A stretch of 64,000 bases of DNA from Clonostachys chloroleuca (taxonomy: Eukaryota > Ascomycota > Sordariomycetes > Hypocreales > Bionectriaceae), in NCBI GenBank assembly GCA_037952775.1, contig JBANAY010000003.1, positions 33,728,001 to 33,792,000 of the forward strand. Reading direction: 5' to 3'. Positions 33,029-45,912 of this stretch are shown in pieces (the stretch's first letter is position 1; every line of letters begins with the position of its first letter). The notes under the pieces were generated by a model, which saw only the letters and a list, made by a program, of their open reading frames with translations, had not been told where the DNA came from and searched no databases. The translations under genes and the position numbers were made by a program.

Positions 33029-36000
33029 TGTATACGGGCTAAAAGATAACTGATGGGTAATAATAAGCACGGCTGGATTTGTGAGCGTGAGTCAGGGTAG
33101 GCTGGGCTTGACAAGCGATAGTCGCTGAGGGTACGGCTCGCCAGGTGGTCCAACCATCCATGGTGGATTATCTCGATGAGATGGACCATCGGTGCCATGA
33201 GCGGGCGAGGCTCACTTATAAGCTTCTGACCCCTACTCTGGAGAAAGGATGGATAGCATCGGTGTTTAATGCGGGTGAGCCCTGGACTGAGCTCGACTGC
33301 AACAGAACTGTGCTAGTTTGTGAGGGGAACGTCGTGGGCGGCAAACGACGTCGTCACGAACCTGGGCCATGCCGGTGATAGCTGCGCGGAATACAGAGAG
33401 GGGCATGTTCGTTGGAGAGCAGCTAGTCCGAATGCTGTATGTAGAGGTAGGATGGATGTACACAGCATCTGCATGCAACAGAACGATGTTCGTCGCCGGC
33501 GCTTGGAAGGGACCAACGTGAAGATCGAAATGTGACCAAATTAGCAACGCGAGCACCAACAGTGGTTGTCGTCTTAGTTTGCATCTGGGCTAAATTAAAA
33601 ATAGGCCAAAAAACCAATATTTGCCCAAATGGCTGGCGCTTGGGGAGCTGATCACGATGCGTGTTTGACAGGTCACAGCGCAAGCGCCTAAAAGCTGCAG
33701 GCTGCGATGGCCAATGTGACGTACGGGGACAAGCAGCATAAGTCCCCTGCTTGTACGGGGCACAGGTGCTCCATCAGGGACTTTGATTTCTGCCCCCGCC
33801 GGCATTTCTGGGCTAAATTAACTACGTGATTGGCACTAGCTACCGCGTGTACATCCAGAACACTAGAAGAGAGCACAGACCCTCTAGACCGACATGGTCA
33901 ACGGCCCAAACTGGTGCAGGTATTCCCACATGACTCGGTAACGAGTCCGATCGCTGCCACCGAAGGTGCTTAAGGTGATCTCGGTCGATGGGGTCAACAT
34001 TAGGCGATTGATTAAATTCGACCACCATAGCACCAGGTTCGCATGGTGGCGCGCCAACGCCCGCAAGGCCTGCCTACATGGGGGCGGATGGCCCTTGCTG
34101 GACTCTGGTCGAGAAAAGCCGCTCGGGGAATAATGGCCAGATGCTGGGGGTGTCCCGAGAAATGAAGATTCGCCGTGCCATGAAAGTCCAGAAACAAACA
34201 AATCAGAGCGCATCAAATGACAGACAGAAAAAGACGACCAACCATGCGCCATAATCTCGCCCTCAATTGAGAAGCTTCCCAAAGCAATATTGGTCTCTTT
34301 CCTCGCTCGCTTGGCCCTGGGAGAAGCAGGCAAATGACTGCTCACAATATTGCGGCATAAGATTTCTGGAGCCCTGACTCGGGTGGGAGAGGGCAGTCCT
34401 GGGAGCTGATTCGCTGCAAGGAGAAATTGCCCCTGTCGGGCGCTGCAGCCAATGGGGCTGCAGAAGAGCCTGTCAGCTTGGAGCGCTATCCCTGCTTTGT
34501 GCCGGCGCTACAATCGGTTGGTCCCGTGGCCCCAGCGGCTAATGCACGAGACAACTTTCTTGTCACACGCATTCCGCCAATCACGTTGCAGAAGCGGCAT
34601 GTCGCTAGATTTCCCCCGCGCCGGCTCATGCGTCTTTTCCTTCCCATCTTCACCTCTGTTTCGTCCATGTACAGCCCTCGTACTCTGCCGACATGCCGTC
34701 GATACCTGCCTGGTGCTAGTGGCTGCCCGCTCTCTGGCTTGTAGCTCTCTTCTCGCTTGCCCAGTGCCACCACACCCACCACGCTTCCCTTCTTCTCCCG
34801 CACCAGTGGAGCACCCATGCCATGCCCTCATCGCCTACCGGTCGTATCAGCGGCCTTAATCGATACCTTCCCGCGCCGCTCATTTTCCCTATGGGTCGTC
34901 GCTACCGACCATGCCCAAATAGCACACCAAGGCTTGGGGTGCGTGCTGCCTGGCAAGTGGGAGGGAGCCTGAGGCTGGGCTGGGGCATACGTATGTGTCG
35001 GCTGAAGGAACCTGGACTTGGTGGGTACATGGCAGTTACTCTGTGCAGCTACCCGACCATTTCCTTTTTCTGGCCATCGTGACCGGCGGTGGCCCCCCCC
35101 CCCTCTCGGATGCCGAGAGATCTGGCTGGGAGGAGGGGAACAGGAAGCCCAGAGGAGGGATTTTGCAACCTGGATCATCTTGGTCATGAGCCTCTTTCTT
35201 CCAGTCCAGTCGCGGCCCTTCTTGCCTCCCGACATCTATCCGCAAAACTTGGACACGGCCCTTGACGGATAGAGGGATCAGCGGCCGGGCTAACAGGAAG
35301 CAAGAGGGAAGGAGCTGCAATACGCCAAGCCAGGCGCTAGAGATGATCGTCTGATGAGGCATTTGAGTTACTTGACGAATCGAGTTTTCTTCTCGCAGCT
35401 TGTTTGCTCATGCAAGGGCCACTATGCAACGCCTCTCTTTGCATCTGGTACCCCGGCCTATCATTGGATCAGGCATAATGCTGGCAATCTTGAAGTGCCC
35501 ACCCACGCAACTACGGTCTCCTCGGTCATGTATTTTCGTGTCCCTACCGAGCATGCTATCTGCTCCATGACTGTCATCAGACAGGACTCGAGCAGCTTTG
35601 TCTAGCCGTTTAGGGAAAATACCTGCCGTGCCGTGGGACGTATGTATCCTTGCGCCCACATTGCGAATCTAGCCCAGCCAGCATCTTGCCGGCGTACGAA
35701 TCACTTGCACAGAAGCGCTGCAAAGGCCCGCAGCAGGGATACCACAGAGTGACCGCTTTCCCATCTTCTCCGCACATCTCGTCCCACCTTTGACTGCCAG
35801 AACCGCTCAATATTGACTGAGAGTCGCCGCCGTATTGCCGCGAGTGACCTGAATTTCTGAAGAGTCAACCCGGACCAGTCAAGGCAACTTCCCCGTGTTT
35901 TGGGAGTGAGTTGACTGGACATGGCCAAAACCACTTGTCTATTGCTGGGTGGTCGACTTGCTCTCTGGAGAGTCGGATGAACACATCCCTCCTCGCTGGC

Positions 36001-36299
36001 CGTCAATCAGCTCACTAGCCCAGCCCTTTCCACATCTGGGGGTTGGGCGCATCTATCCCTACCTCCTCAGTTGCTAGACAACCACTCTCTGCAGGCCTTC
36101 CCACTCTTGTGCAGCCCCCCTGGCCATAGGCTGCATGCACTTCTGCATTCTTGTTCACCAGGGTGGAGACCGGGAAACATGTTGTGATGGCTTCCTATTG
36201 GCCTCTGTAAGCGCAGGACTTGCACAAGTGCCATGGCACTTGGAAGCCGGATTCAAAAATAGAAACGACAATGGAGGGAGAGATGGCCTCGAGGAAAGC

Positions 36300-36902
36300 G
36301 ACCAAATTATAAGACTTAAGACCTCCTTCTCGAATTTAGCCCTCTTTCTCTTCCATCCCATCAACCAAGTGTCGGATTCTCTTTTTATCCCCCTTTCCCT
36401 CCTCCTCTTTCCCTCCTCACCTCTCTTCATACAACCTTCTGCAAGCCGGTCTTGCCTCGACTTAATTATCCCTACTCTTCATCTTGATAAAACCGAAAAA
36501 AACCAAAACAAACGAACGCGAGCGAAGACGTTTGATACGACCGCCGCCTCCAAACTATTAGTCCCATCGCTATTTCCTGCCGACGACTCATCTTCCTCAC
36601 CGGCAAAACGCTAATTTCTTAATTCATTACTCCTCCGTCTCTCTCCAGCCACTGTTGATCCAGGACTGTTGAGAGCTCGCCTGCTATCTGCTCCTAGTCT
36701 CTCTTGGCTTGCAAGTCGGTGCCTCTGATTGGGACCCCTCAGACCCTGGCTCCATCTCCCGCCCCTTGTCGACCCACGCACATCTCACAGTACCTTTTCT
36801 GTCGAGGTCGCACCGTGACACACCCCCCTTCACTTCACCAGCAGTACCCCAGTCCCGCACTGGAGTGGACTCGAGTCTTGTCGAGTATCGCAAGGCTACA
36901 AA
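36300..36902 (+). promoter_or_regulatory. Pyrimidine-rich leader of the Zn2Cys6 factor, free of upstream ATGs
   Basis: Long CT-rich runs at about 36335-36440 and again at 36625-36710 suggest the transcription start region. From about 36275 to 36902 no ATG occurs on the plus strand, so the ATG at 36903 would be the first start codon met by a scanning ribosome. The 159-codon frame 36135-36614 begins upstream of the CT-rich block and is probably not translated. Confidence 0.45.
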
Positions 36903-39022
36903 ATGTCAACCATGCCCACCTTCTCCCACAATACCTCAATGAGAGTAACCGGAACGACCGTTGATATGGCTGCTGCTCAGTCTGCCAAGGCCAAGTCGGC
37001 CTCCAAGGCTGGCAATGGAAACACCAAATCACGAGCCCAGATGCACCGCCGTTCGCGAACAGGTACGTTTGCTTCCCACTTACACAGCCAGCCCGCAGTC
37101 ACTAACAAGCCGTTCGTCGCATAGGGTGCTACACTTGCAGACTGCGACGCAAGAAGTGCGATGAGGGCTCTCCCATGTGCACTGCCTGCAAGAACCTTGG
37201 CCTCTGCTGCGAATACAAGCGACCAATGTGGTGGGGAAACAATGACCTCCGCCGCAAGCACAAGGACGACATCAAGCACATCATCAAGAGGAAGAAGCTC
37301 GCTGAGAAGTCGACACATGCTATCCAGACCTCAATGAGCTCTCCTCCCGGCCTGTCGCACTCCCTGCCCACATCAGCCACTTACACCGACCCAATGGACC
37401 GCAACAGATCCGCCTCCATTGACTCCCGCTACTCTCACGGATTCGACTTCCACAGCCCTCAGAGCGGAGAGTACGCCGCCTACAACGCACAGCTTCCCAC
37501 TGAGCTCCTCTACCCCGGTGGCCAGTTCACCCCTTATGAGATTGATGTCAAGACCGAGCGACAAATGTACGTGAATGACGTACCTACCTTGAAGGAGTCT
37601 CACATTTCAACCTTCAGCACCTACCACACTCCCCCACCGCCTGGTACCGTGCTCGTCTCCGACCCAGCCACTGGTGACTGGGCCCGGCCGACCTACCATG
37701 AGCGCAAGGAGTCCCTGTCAGAGGAGTCCCTCAACTCCAACTTCTTTGACTTTGCCCATGGCACCAGCGCTGGCACACGACACATCAAGATTGAGCTTGA
37801 TGACAACGACCAGCGCCTCTTGGACCATTTCATCCAGCATGTGCTGCCCATCATCTTCCCCATTCTTGAGTCAAACCAGCATGGCTCTGTCGCCTCTGAC
37901 CTCATCCTCCCTGCCATTCAATCCAACAAGGTCTACCTCCACTGTTGCCTCAGCATTGCCGCCCAGCACCTCAAGGGTCAGGTCAACGCTGTCAGCGAAG
38001 AGATTGACCAGGACATCATGCGACACCGCTATGCTACCATCTACTCCCTGTGCGAGTCGCTCAAGAAGGACGAGAACCACCAGCAGATCCTGGAGGCTAC
38101 CCTTGCACTCATCTTTTTCCAGACCGTTGTCGGTCGCTTGGATGATGGTCTCTTGGATATTGCGTGGCACCAGCATTTCCAAGCCGCCATCAACCTTGTC
38201 CAGAAGCTTGATCTGCCCCGTATGGTCATGGACCCAGCCGAGCAAATGGCGCAGACTCCATTCAACATGACCATGACTTCGTGGATTGACATCCTTGGCG
38301 CTACCATGCAGGGTGTCTCCCCCACCTTTGCACATGCTTACCGAGAGAAGCACCTCTCGCAGGTCAACCCCCATCTCGGCCTCCGCGAGCTGATGGGCTG
38401 CGATGACCGGGTCATGTACCTGATCTCAGAAATCGCATGCCTCGAGTCTCTCAAGAAGGCCGGCATGGACGACTTCACTCTCTGCCAGCATGTGTCCTGC
38501 CTTGGCGAGCAGATTGGCTACACTGAGATGGGCGATACCGCCGTCCAGATCCCCTTCAATGCCAACGGCACCCTCTCCCCCAAGCAGCTGTCCAAGAACA
38601 TCACAGCCGCTTTCCGCCTCGCCGCCAGAATCTATCTGTGCAGCCTGGTTCCTGGCTTCAACCCCAGCCAGCCCTCGCTCATGGGGCTGGTCGACAAGCT
38701 CGCCGAGGTCCTCCAGAACATCCCTTCCGGACCTCACGGCTTTGACCGCAGCGTTGTCTGGGTCTACCTCATTGGCGGATCTGTCAGCCTCCCTGGCAGC
38801 TCTTTCCGCGCACTCCTCGAGGAGCGCATCGCCCAGCTGAACGAGAACGCCAACTGTGGCTCCTTCGGCCGCATGGCCACCCTCCTCCGCGAGGTGTGGT
38901 TGCAGAACGACACCCTATCAGCCGCAACAACCCCTGGCTCCAACGCTGGGGACGCAGCTCCCCTGCATGTCCACTGGCGGGACGTTATGCAGTCAAGGGG
39001 ATGGGATTTCCTGCTTATCTGA
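36903..39022 (+). CDS. Zn2Cys6 transcription factor, ACR-2-like, 685 aa
   Basis: Exons 36903-37062 and 37125-39022 (62-nt intron, phase 1), splitting the protein just before the zinc cluster as is common in this class. The DNA-binding domain (about 54-82) reads CYTCRLRRKKCDE then CTACKNLGLCCEY, a complete six-cysteine binuclear cluster plus one extra cysteine, followed by a basic linker (KHIIKRKKL). A disordered Ser/Pro/Tyr stretch follows to about 250. From about 255 to the end it is helical and resembles the fungal-specific Fungal_trans_2 domain (LDHFIQHVLPIIFP; LIFFQTVVGRLDD). The overall arrangement recalls Neurospora ACR-2 (acriflavine sensitivity control), from memory only. Nuclear regulator; targets unknown. 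It sits between the 11.5-kb and 4.7-kb gene-free flanks. Confidence 0.88.
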
Positions 39023-42000
39023 GCAGTTTCACTCGGCACTGCTCCCTCCTTGATGCAACTCGTCGGCTTGATGCTGGCGCTTTTTGCTTCCTGTGTGGCA
39101 ATACGGAGCAGGCTCCTACTACCCAAACACTCACTTTTCTCATGTTCGCTCCCACACACCCCCTTCGGGAGTGAACCAACAACCAACACTTTTTATTTTA
39201 TTACTTGACATTCTATATGATACCAACTGGGATGGGTCATTAGAGGACGCCGCAAGGCATGTGGAGGAAGAGGACACGACACTTGGAACACACTTTTTGA
39301 TATGAATCATGAAAAAAACTCGGGCGGGCTTGATCCCGCCCGCATGCACACACACCCCCGGATTGGGCCTTTTTACGTTCTTACACTTAGAACTTACTAC
39401 TATACACTACCAGGCAGGCATTGGGATAATTCTTTTATTATTATTTATTTTTCTTATAGGCGCAATTCGGTGTTACTAGGAGGCGGGGGGCTAGGAAATG
39501 GATGGACCAACTGTCCCGGGTGCAATTGGGCTCCGGGACCGGATTTGATATCACGGCTTGGCGCATTTTTGGGAATGGGGAGGGATGGGAAACGAGAGAA
39601 CGAAAGCTCTGGGAGCAACATGCAGTGCGCAAGCTCCAGGATAGAGCAAAACTTTACGGAAGGGCGGGCTTGGATTGGGGGGGAGGAAAGCATCGGCTAA
39701 GGCGCCATTCATTAGAATTGTGCGCGTTTTTCCTAGGTTCCTTTTTTATTATTATTCATAGGTAGCTTTTATGAAAGATGGTCACCACATCATTTCTCAG
39801 AAAGATAATAAAAAAATGTTATACGAACAAATCTTACATAGTGCAGCGTGACAATGCAGGCTACACTTAGCCAGTCAGCCAACCCCAAAGGGCCTTATTT
39901 ATCCCGCCCTGACGATTATGTGTGGGTGGGAGGCACGGAGGAGATTCAGCTGTGACTACGACGCATCTAAGAGATGCAAGAAGACTATTGGGAAGGGAAA
40001 GGGAAGGGGGGGAGCAAGCTCCGTTCGGGGTGGGTGTGCTGAGTTCGTAGGATGTGTATTCTGCGGGTGCAATGTGTGGGAGAGTGTGTACGCAATGCAG
40101 CCACCACTGGACAGTTGGGTTGGAAGCTGCGTGAATACGACAGCGTTACTATGTAAGCAGAGGACATCAATCATATGCTTTTTCGGGGCGATCGTGGGTG
40201 GGTGGGTTGGTTTGAGGGTGGTAATGCAACACACACCACGCAGGCCTACATACATACGTGCATACAGGTACGGGAAGGGGGATGGCCCAGCCCCCATCAT
40301 GGGCCGATGCCGTGCGACGCTGCACTCATTCTGGATGGAGGAGGGATGCCGGGCTCAGATATAGGATCAGGGGCTCGTGCGTGTGCGTGTGTGTATGTGG
40401 TGCGGATGGATTTCCCGCCGCTTTGCCCCAGGATAAAGTGCATCTCGGGAGGAGCCAAGACGACACAGTGTATAATATTGCATGTGGGAGAGATAGGAAT
40501 GCCGCAAGGTAGCATCGCGCTTCCCATCCACCCGTCCTCTATTCGCAACCTGGAACCCCCAAGGGCTGGTCCTGGAGAATGCAACCGCAGCGCAGGTTGG
40601 AGATGCGTTTCTTACCTACATGCATATACACGTACGGCCATGAGGTTGGCGGACGGACAGACAGGCAGCCAGGTAGGATGACATTCTACGGAACGGTAGA
40701 GGGTGATGCTGCATATGTATGTATGCTCATACATTTTGCCTACTACATCGGCATGCAATACATACTGCAGGCGGTGCTTAGACGAGGTCGCGACCGTCTA
40801 CAGAGGGCATGGGGGGCTTGTTCTATTCTTGTCGTTAATATGCTCATCCTCAGTTTCCGACATTCGACATTGAAGTTATTTGTGACAATGATGCATCCCG
40901 TACATGATGGTTCCATGATACGCTTTGTGTTGTATCAAGATGGTTGAGGAACACGTGTAACGCCGTGAGGCCTGGTCCCCCGACTTCCTTGTACAAGTCT
41001 CCTGCACCTGATGAAGGTTCCTCCCTTGTTCCCTCGCTCGCTTTCGTCTCATCTTTCTGTCTCCGGCATAATCAGCGCGTGCAATGCCGCCATGGGAGCA
41101 CCATGATGTTGCGGTTGCATGCTTGATGCCGGCATCACCAGCAATTGAGGTCCACGTAGCTCCTGGTTTCTTTTTTGGGTATTTGCCTCACTGTGCGATG
41201 GGCCAGCAAGCCCTACAGGTCCTCGCACAGGGGATGCTTCACAATGGGCATCGGTCCGTATTGGCGGATGCGGGGGAGCGGGGAACCGACAGCAAAGGAT
41301 AGAACATTGAAAAAAATGATGATAATTATGGACTTGCTCTGACTCAACACTTAGGTCAAGGGGATAAGTGGCCTCGTACAGTGAGGCGGAAGTTCAAGAA
41401 GCCCTGTTTCGTTGTGTCCACGACAGTGGCAAGGGTAAGGCATTCATGACCCATATGCGGTCTGCCGAAAAGAAAGGAAAAAAGGTCTAGAGCTGGCGAA
41501 ACTGAGACCGTCTCTTTCTCACACCTTCGCGATGTGGACAGTATGGGTAGTACTGTGGGCTTGTTCCGTCCTACAGCCCCCTGTACCTCTCTGGTGTTTC
41601 GCTTAGTTCTGCTTTCCCTGGTGCTGGATGCTGGATATGTGGGCGTAGACATATGCGCTCACTCACTATCCGCCCAATAATCGGTGAGGCAAAAAAAAGG
41701 CCAGGGAGAAGATAGAACGAGAGGACGAGAGCGTGAGGCAAGCCCCGGTGGGACCGGCTATCCATGGAGTCTGGCCTGAGGGGGTACGAGAACCCGGAGC
41801 ACAGTAAAGAAATAATTCACATACGTCTGGAAAAAAAATAGAGGGTGTATGAATAAAGGAGCGGAGAGAAGTCAATCAAGCCAAGCCAAGGTCAGGCTGG
41901 TGGTTCCTCTTCTGCTTCCCCTTGTTTGGTTGCAAGCAGTCTGTGGTCAGCAGACCGGATCTAGCCAGCCACGGTTTGTCTTGAGTGAGTAGGTGAGGCA

Positions 42001-43766
42001 CGGATGGATGTCGGCACTGGGGTTAGATAGGTAGGTAACATTCTCAGCGATGGATTGGATCTTGATAGCGCCGAGTTTCTGCCTGAGCAGACCTTTCGAG
42101 GCGCATGATCTGAGCGACCGATGAGGTTCTACTTTTGGAAGGCCGAGGCCTCCACGGTCGGTAGGTTTTGAGGACCCTGGCCTACCTAGGTACCACCTAG
42201 GAAGGCATCCCGCTTGAAGTCTCTGACGAAGGGAGCTGAACTCCATGGATAGGTGTTGGAGAAGCTGGAGTAACTCGCTCATGACGCAACTGTCGTAAGC
42301 TTGGACCTGGACGCCGCTTGGCTTGCTTTGCTCCCGGGAGCTAGGCACGGAAGGCTCCAAGCCATCATTCGATTTCTGGTGCACTAGCCCGTAGACGCTG
42401 GGTAAGCCTCAGCCCAGGATCCGTCGCTACCCAAGATACCTAACGATGGTGGCACCAAGCTTAAGATGAAGGCGCCAAAAAACTGGCGATGAGGCGCAGA
42501 AAGTTAGCTGAGTGCTTATTTTCCTGCTCGTTGGCGTCGTGGCTGGTAATTAGGCGCCGTCCTTGAAATGGGGCTTCTGCTGAGGCAAGCGCCTACCACG
42601 TTCTAAGTTTGGGGCTGTCAGCTCGCATTGTGTGAGCACAGGCACTGAAGCTTAAGCTGCGTTAGCACTTGACCCTCACTATCTCTCAGCACGGTAGCTC
42701 CTGCCCAAGCTTCGTCCGAGGTGGGTTCCTGCTCTGCCTCTTTCCTTTCATACGGATGCTCTTTCCTTCTTTTCAAACCATTTCGGCACCAACCGGGTTG
42801 GACTTCATCTGCGGCATCTCGATATCCGCAAAGTAAAAGCAACATAAAATTTTTGCACGTCATGGAGAAAAACCTGCCTGCACACTTTGCTTGGCCAGCG
42901 GCTCCAGGCAGTGACTGGGACATGGGGCTTGTGCATAGCCTGTTTGGGGATTGCCAAATGAGTCGCCCTCGCCCAATCAGCGCGTGCCCGCTTGCTCGGC
43001 GCGTCTGCTCTGAGACGAACCAACCGCAATTAGAACCCAATCGGAGCCCCAGAGACCACCAGGCCGCCGCTTAGCCTATCGTTTGCCATCGCTCGGCGTC
43101 TAACGCAACTTCAGATGCCGGTGAATTTGGCCATGGCTGTCTTCTTGTGGCCCGTGGACTGGCCATGCTGAGACGCCCAGGCCCAGACACCAGTGCCGTG
43201 GGGACTGAATGTGTGGATGCTATGGTCGGCCGCAGAATGCCGTGATGATACGCCGGCGCCAGTCGTCTGTTCAGCCTGTGCCTGCGTCAGGGCCCTATTG
43301 TACCTATTCAAGCGCTTCGCCTTCTCCTTTGTCCTCGCTTTCCCATTCTCTCTCCTCCCACTTCACTTCACTTCACTTCTTCCTCAGTGCTAGACACCGT
43401 TTTAGACCCAGGCATTCTGGAATGTCTGCGTCTTTGTCTTAATCTTTTCCACACGTCTCTTTATCATATTGCAAAACTTCTAAAACAAAACGGTTAGTAC
43501 TCTCAACAATAACAAACTGGGGATTTTCTTGGGAAACCCTCTCTTTCTTGTGCCTAGTGGTACATGCAACTTCCTTTTATCAATCGCCTGGAGCGATTCC
43601 CAACATATCATTTTCCTTCATAAACCATCCCTATTACGCTCGTTCATCTTCTCACGCACCGAATAAGCCATCAGATCTACAACACACACCCGCATCCCGC
43701 TGCCAAAGCTCTATATACCGAATCTTAAACTCTGGAAGCAATATCGAGTGCATCATATTGGACGGC
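39023..43766. other. 4.7-kb region without a recognisable gene
   Basis: The first part is the 3' flank of the Zn2Cys6 gene. No frame shows family motifs; the 140-codon minus frame at 42618-43040 is unremarkable. From about 43300 the plus strand is pyrimidine-rich (repeated CTTCACTT), the likely leader of the gene starting at 43767. An in-frame extension back to 43548 has no ATG. Confidence 0.55.
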
Positions 43767-45026
43767 ATGGTTAAACTGCCAATGCTGCCGGCACTGCCGT
43801 TGCGTGTGCTCATTCTCTCGGCACTGAGCGCTTCCCTGGTTTCAGCTGTTCCAGCCAACTTGCTCTTCGCTCGCCAGAGCACTTGTCCCACAAATGCATT
43901 CCGATGCGAAAACAGCTCCTTCTGCTGTTCAAATGGGAACACCTGCATCTCGCTTGCTGGAAATACTACAGTCCTCTGCTGCCCGAAAGATTCCACCTCC
44001 AACTGTAGCAAAATCCAAACCATCACCTGCAACGTCGATTCGCTGAATTCCAAGGACAACCCGGACGCCCCAGTGAAAACCACTGTATTTGACGTATCAT
44101 TGCCAAAATGTGGCGATATGTGCTGCCCCTTTGGTTACTCCTGCTCAGCAGAAGGAAGCGAATGTGTGAAGGACCAAGACCAATCACAGCCTCCTAAAGG
44201 GCATTCAACTACGACTTCTGCCTCAACCTCCACCAAGACATCATCAACAACGAGGTCAACCAGCGCACCGACAACTCAGCCCTCTACAACAGGTGCCTCA
44301 ACAACAGGTGGCTCAGCAACAGGTGGCTCAGCAACAAGCACTCAGGTGCCTACAGCGTCTGCCACAAATGACGAGGCTGCAGGTGGAAAGGACAAGACGC
44401 ATGGGCCAGATATAGCGGCAATAGTTGGCGGATTTGTTGGTGGGCTTAGCGGTCTTGTCGTTATTGTTGGTATCGTTTGGATCTGTCGTCGCCGAAGGGC
44501 AAAGAATGGTGCGGCCAGCAGCGAGAAGCTACGATCAGACCGCTCAGGGTTCTCTACAATCATCTCTGAGCCTATTGTCCAACCCAACTCTTACCGCACC
44601 GAATTCATCCTCCGCCCACCATCGACACCACCACGCACCGATCGTCAATCTATTCCGTGTATTTCCGAGGATCGAATCACTCGCAGATCCATCCGAAATC
44701 CTTTCAACTCCCCCAGCCCTTCGGACGCGGGGACGAACTCCAGGATACCCTCGTTCTGCGAGGATAGCCCTCCTCGGCAGGGGCAGGTGGGTGCACGTCT
44801 TGCGCCCATCCGTACAATGAAGGCATCCAGCCAGTACCTCAAGCCTCAGCGAACCTCCATTCACCGGCAGCCAAGTGGTGAATGTATCAATGTGTTCGCG
44901 GATTCAAACGCGGTTGATGACCAGTTTAATCGGCAGACCACATTCACAGAACTCATGGACAGGGCGGACCTAAAAGGCGTTGGCCGCGACAAACCCTATG
45001 TCCCCGGGACAACACCGAGGATATAG
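43767..45026 (+). CDS. Cysteine-rich single-pass surface protein, receptor/sensor-like, 419 aa
   Basis: Intronless. Signal peptide of about 27 residues (LRVLILSALSASLVSA), then a possible Kex2-like site after LLFAR. The cysteine-rich ectodomain (about 40-135) carries CENSSFCCSNGNTC, VLCCPKD and MCCPFGYSCSAEGSEC, plus NST/NTT glycosylation sites. A Ser/Thr-rich stalk follows (about 146-200), then a glycine-rich membrane helix (about 216-240, IVGGFVGGLSGLVVIVGIVWIC), an RRRR stop-transfer and a cytosolic tail of about 175 residues rich in Ser, Pro and Arg. This plan resembles fungal wall-stress sensors of the Mid2/Wsc kind in architecture but not in ectodomain; I recall it only as a common uncharacterised ascomycete protein. 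The start at 43767 is the only ATG ahead of the signal peptide. Convergent with the F-box gene. Confidence 0.85.
   Translation: MVKLPMLPALPLRVLILSALSASLVSAVPANLLFARQSTCPTNAFRCENSSFCCSNGNTCISLAGNTTVLCCPKDSTSNCSKIQTITCNVDSLNSKDNPDAPVKTTVFDVSLPKCGDMCCPFGYSCSAEGSECVKDQDQSQPPKGHSTTTSASTSTKTSSTTRSTSAPTTQPSTTGASTTGGSATGGSATSTQVPTASATNDEAAGGKDKTHGPDIAAIVGGFVGGLSGLVVIVGIVWICRRRRAKNGAASSEKLRSDRSGFSTIISEPIVQPNSYRTEFILRPPSTPPRTDRQSIPCISEDRITRRSIRNPFNSPSPSDAGTNSRIPSFCEDSPPRQGQVGARLAPIRTMKASSQYLKPQRTSIHRQPSGECINVFADSNAVDDQFNRQTTFTELMDRADLKGVGRDKPYVPGTTPRI
44288..44332 (+). repeat. 15-bp tandem repeat coding for the Thr/Gly/Ser stalk
   Basis: Three 15-bp units (44288-44302, 44303-44317, 44318-44332), the last two identical (AACAGGTGGCTCAGC). 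They encode a TGGSA/TGAST-type pentapeptide in the extracellular stalk of the surface protein. The unit length keeps the frame, so copy number could vary between strains. Confidence 0.9.
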
Positions 45027-45912
45027 GGCGAGCTATCAACGCCTTGGATCTTCCGTTTTATTGTCGGGTGATCCTCAGCGCTGGTCGTGGAGGCGCGTCT
45101 TACAATCCACTGACGTTCTATTTTCTGTTTAAAATCTCATTTGTCAACACCAAGGTGATTATATATATACCCATTCCTCTTATGTTAATACATCATACCC
45201 GGGGGCATCATCATCGGAATGGAGGTCAGCGTGCCCTTATTTTACTATTATTAGAATTTTCCCTTTGTTCTTCTCGATTTAGTTAATGGAACCAAATATG
45301 AATTCATGTCCGCTATCTGTCGCTATCTTCTCATTTCAAATTCATCATATGAGCCCAGTCCCTCCCGAGAAATAGAATATAATATGTTTGCCCCATTGTG
45401 TGAACGAATGTGACTTGTCCCGTCAGAGCCCGAGGTATCAAATATTGGTCATGTGTCAATGGCCTGCCAATAGAATGAGGAAAAAATAGTAGAGCGAATG
45501 GAGAAAGACAAGCCCGAGCTATATAGCAAATGTCTTCCTAGGAGTAGGAAAAAAAAAGAGAAATGCAGGGTAAAAATATAACGAAAAAAATGTTTCTTAG
45601 GTATTCAGAAATTACCGCCCGTCATAATATGCTCATGGGCTAGATGAAGATGATGAATTCCCGCGGAGTAATAGAAATAAAGCATCAGGCGGGAACTGAA
45701 AACGTTGAAAAAAGAAGGTACAAGACCACCACCCATTTGCTTAAACTCCTTCGTAAAACGAGCGCTCAACATGATTCTTTTTGGAAGACCCAGTCTTGAA
45801 AACCATAACCAAGAGACAAAAACAAAAAAAAACAAAATAACATCAGGTCAAGGAAAACGGAGGCTATCTGACCAGCGCGTATTAGGTCAATGCCTCCTAC
45901 CCCTGTCCTTTC
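45027..45912. other. AT-rich intergenic region between convergent genes
   Basis: 3' flanks of the surface-protein gene and the F-box gene. Several A-runs (for example near 45548 and 45820). No gene seen. Confidence 0.6.

Larger units (their letters stand above)
25372..36902. other. 11.5-kb region without a recognisable gene
   Basis: Neither strand holds a frame with protein-like composition, a family motif or a plausible splice chain. Open frames are short, overlap on both strands and are rich in Arg, Ser, Pro and Cys, as expected from random reading of GC-balanced DNA. Base composition is not obviously AT-rich, so it does not look like a heavily mutated repeat island. Contents noted: an inverted repeat with nested stems at 26145-26235, a GC-rich block at about 26140-27060, a GT/CA-rich patch near 30070-30110, a 16-bp direct repeat at 32993-33028, and a pyrimidine-rich leader from about 36300. 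It may be mostly regulatory DNA for the Zn2Cys6 factor, and could encode unrecognised long non-coding RNA. Confidence 0.6.

Noticed and set aside
34427..34859. Overlapping plus-strand frames of 105 and 135 codons in the desert
   Set aside because: Mutually overlapping, Arg/Pro/Ser/Cys-rich and mirrored by equally long minus-strand frames, as expected of non-coding GC-balanced DNA.
36135..36614. 159-codon ATG-initiated frame upstream of the Zn2Cys6 gene
   Set aside because: It spans the CT-rich presumed transcription start and encodes low-complexity Leu/Ser/Phe sequence; more likely untranslated leader or promoter.
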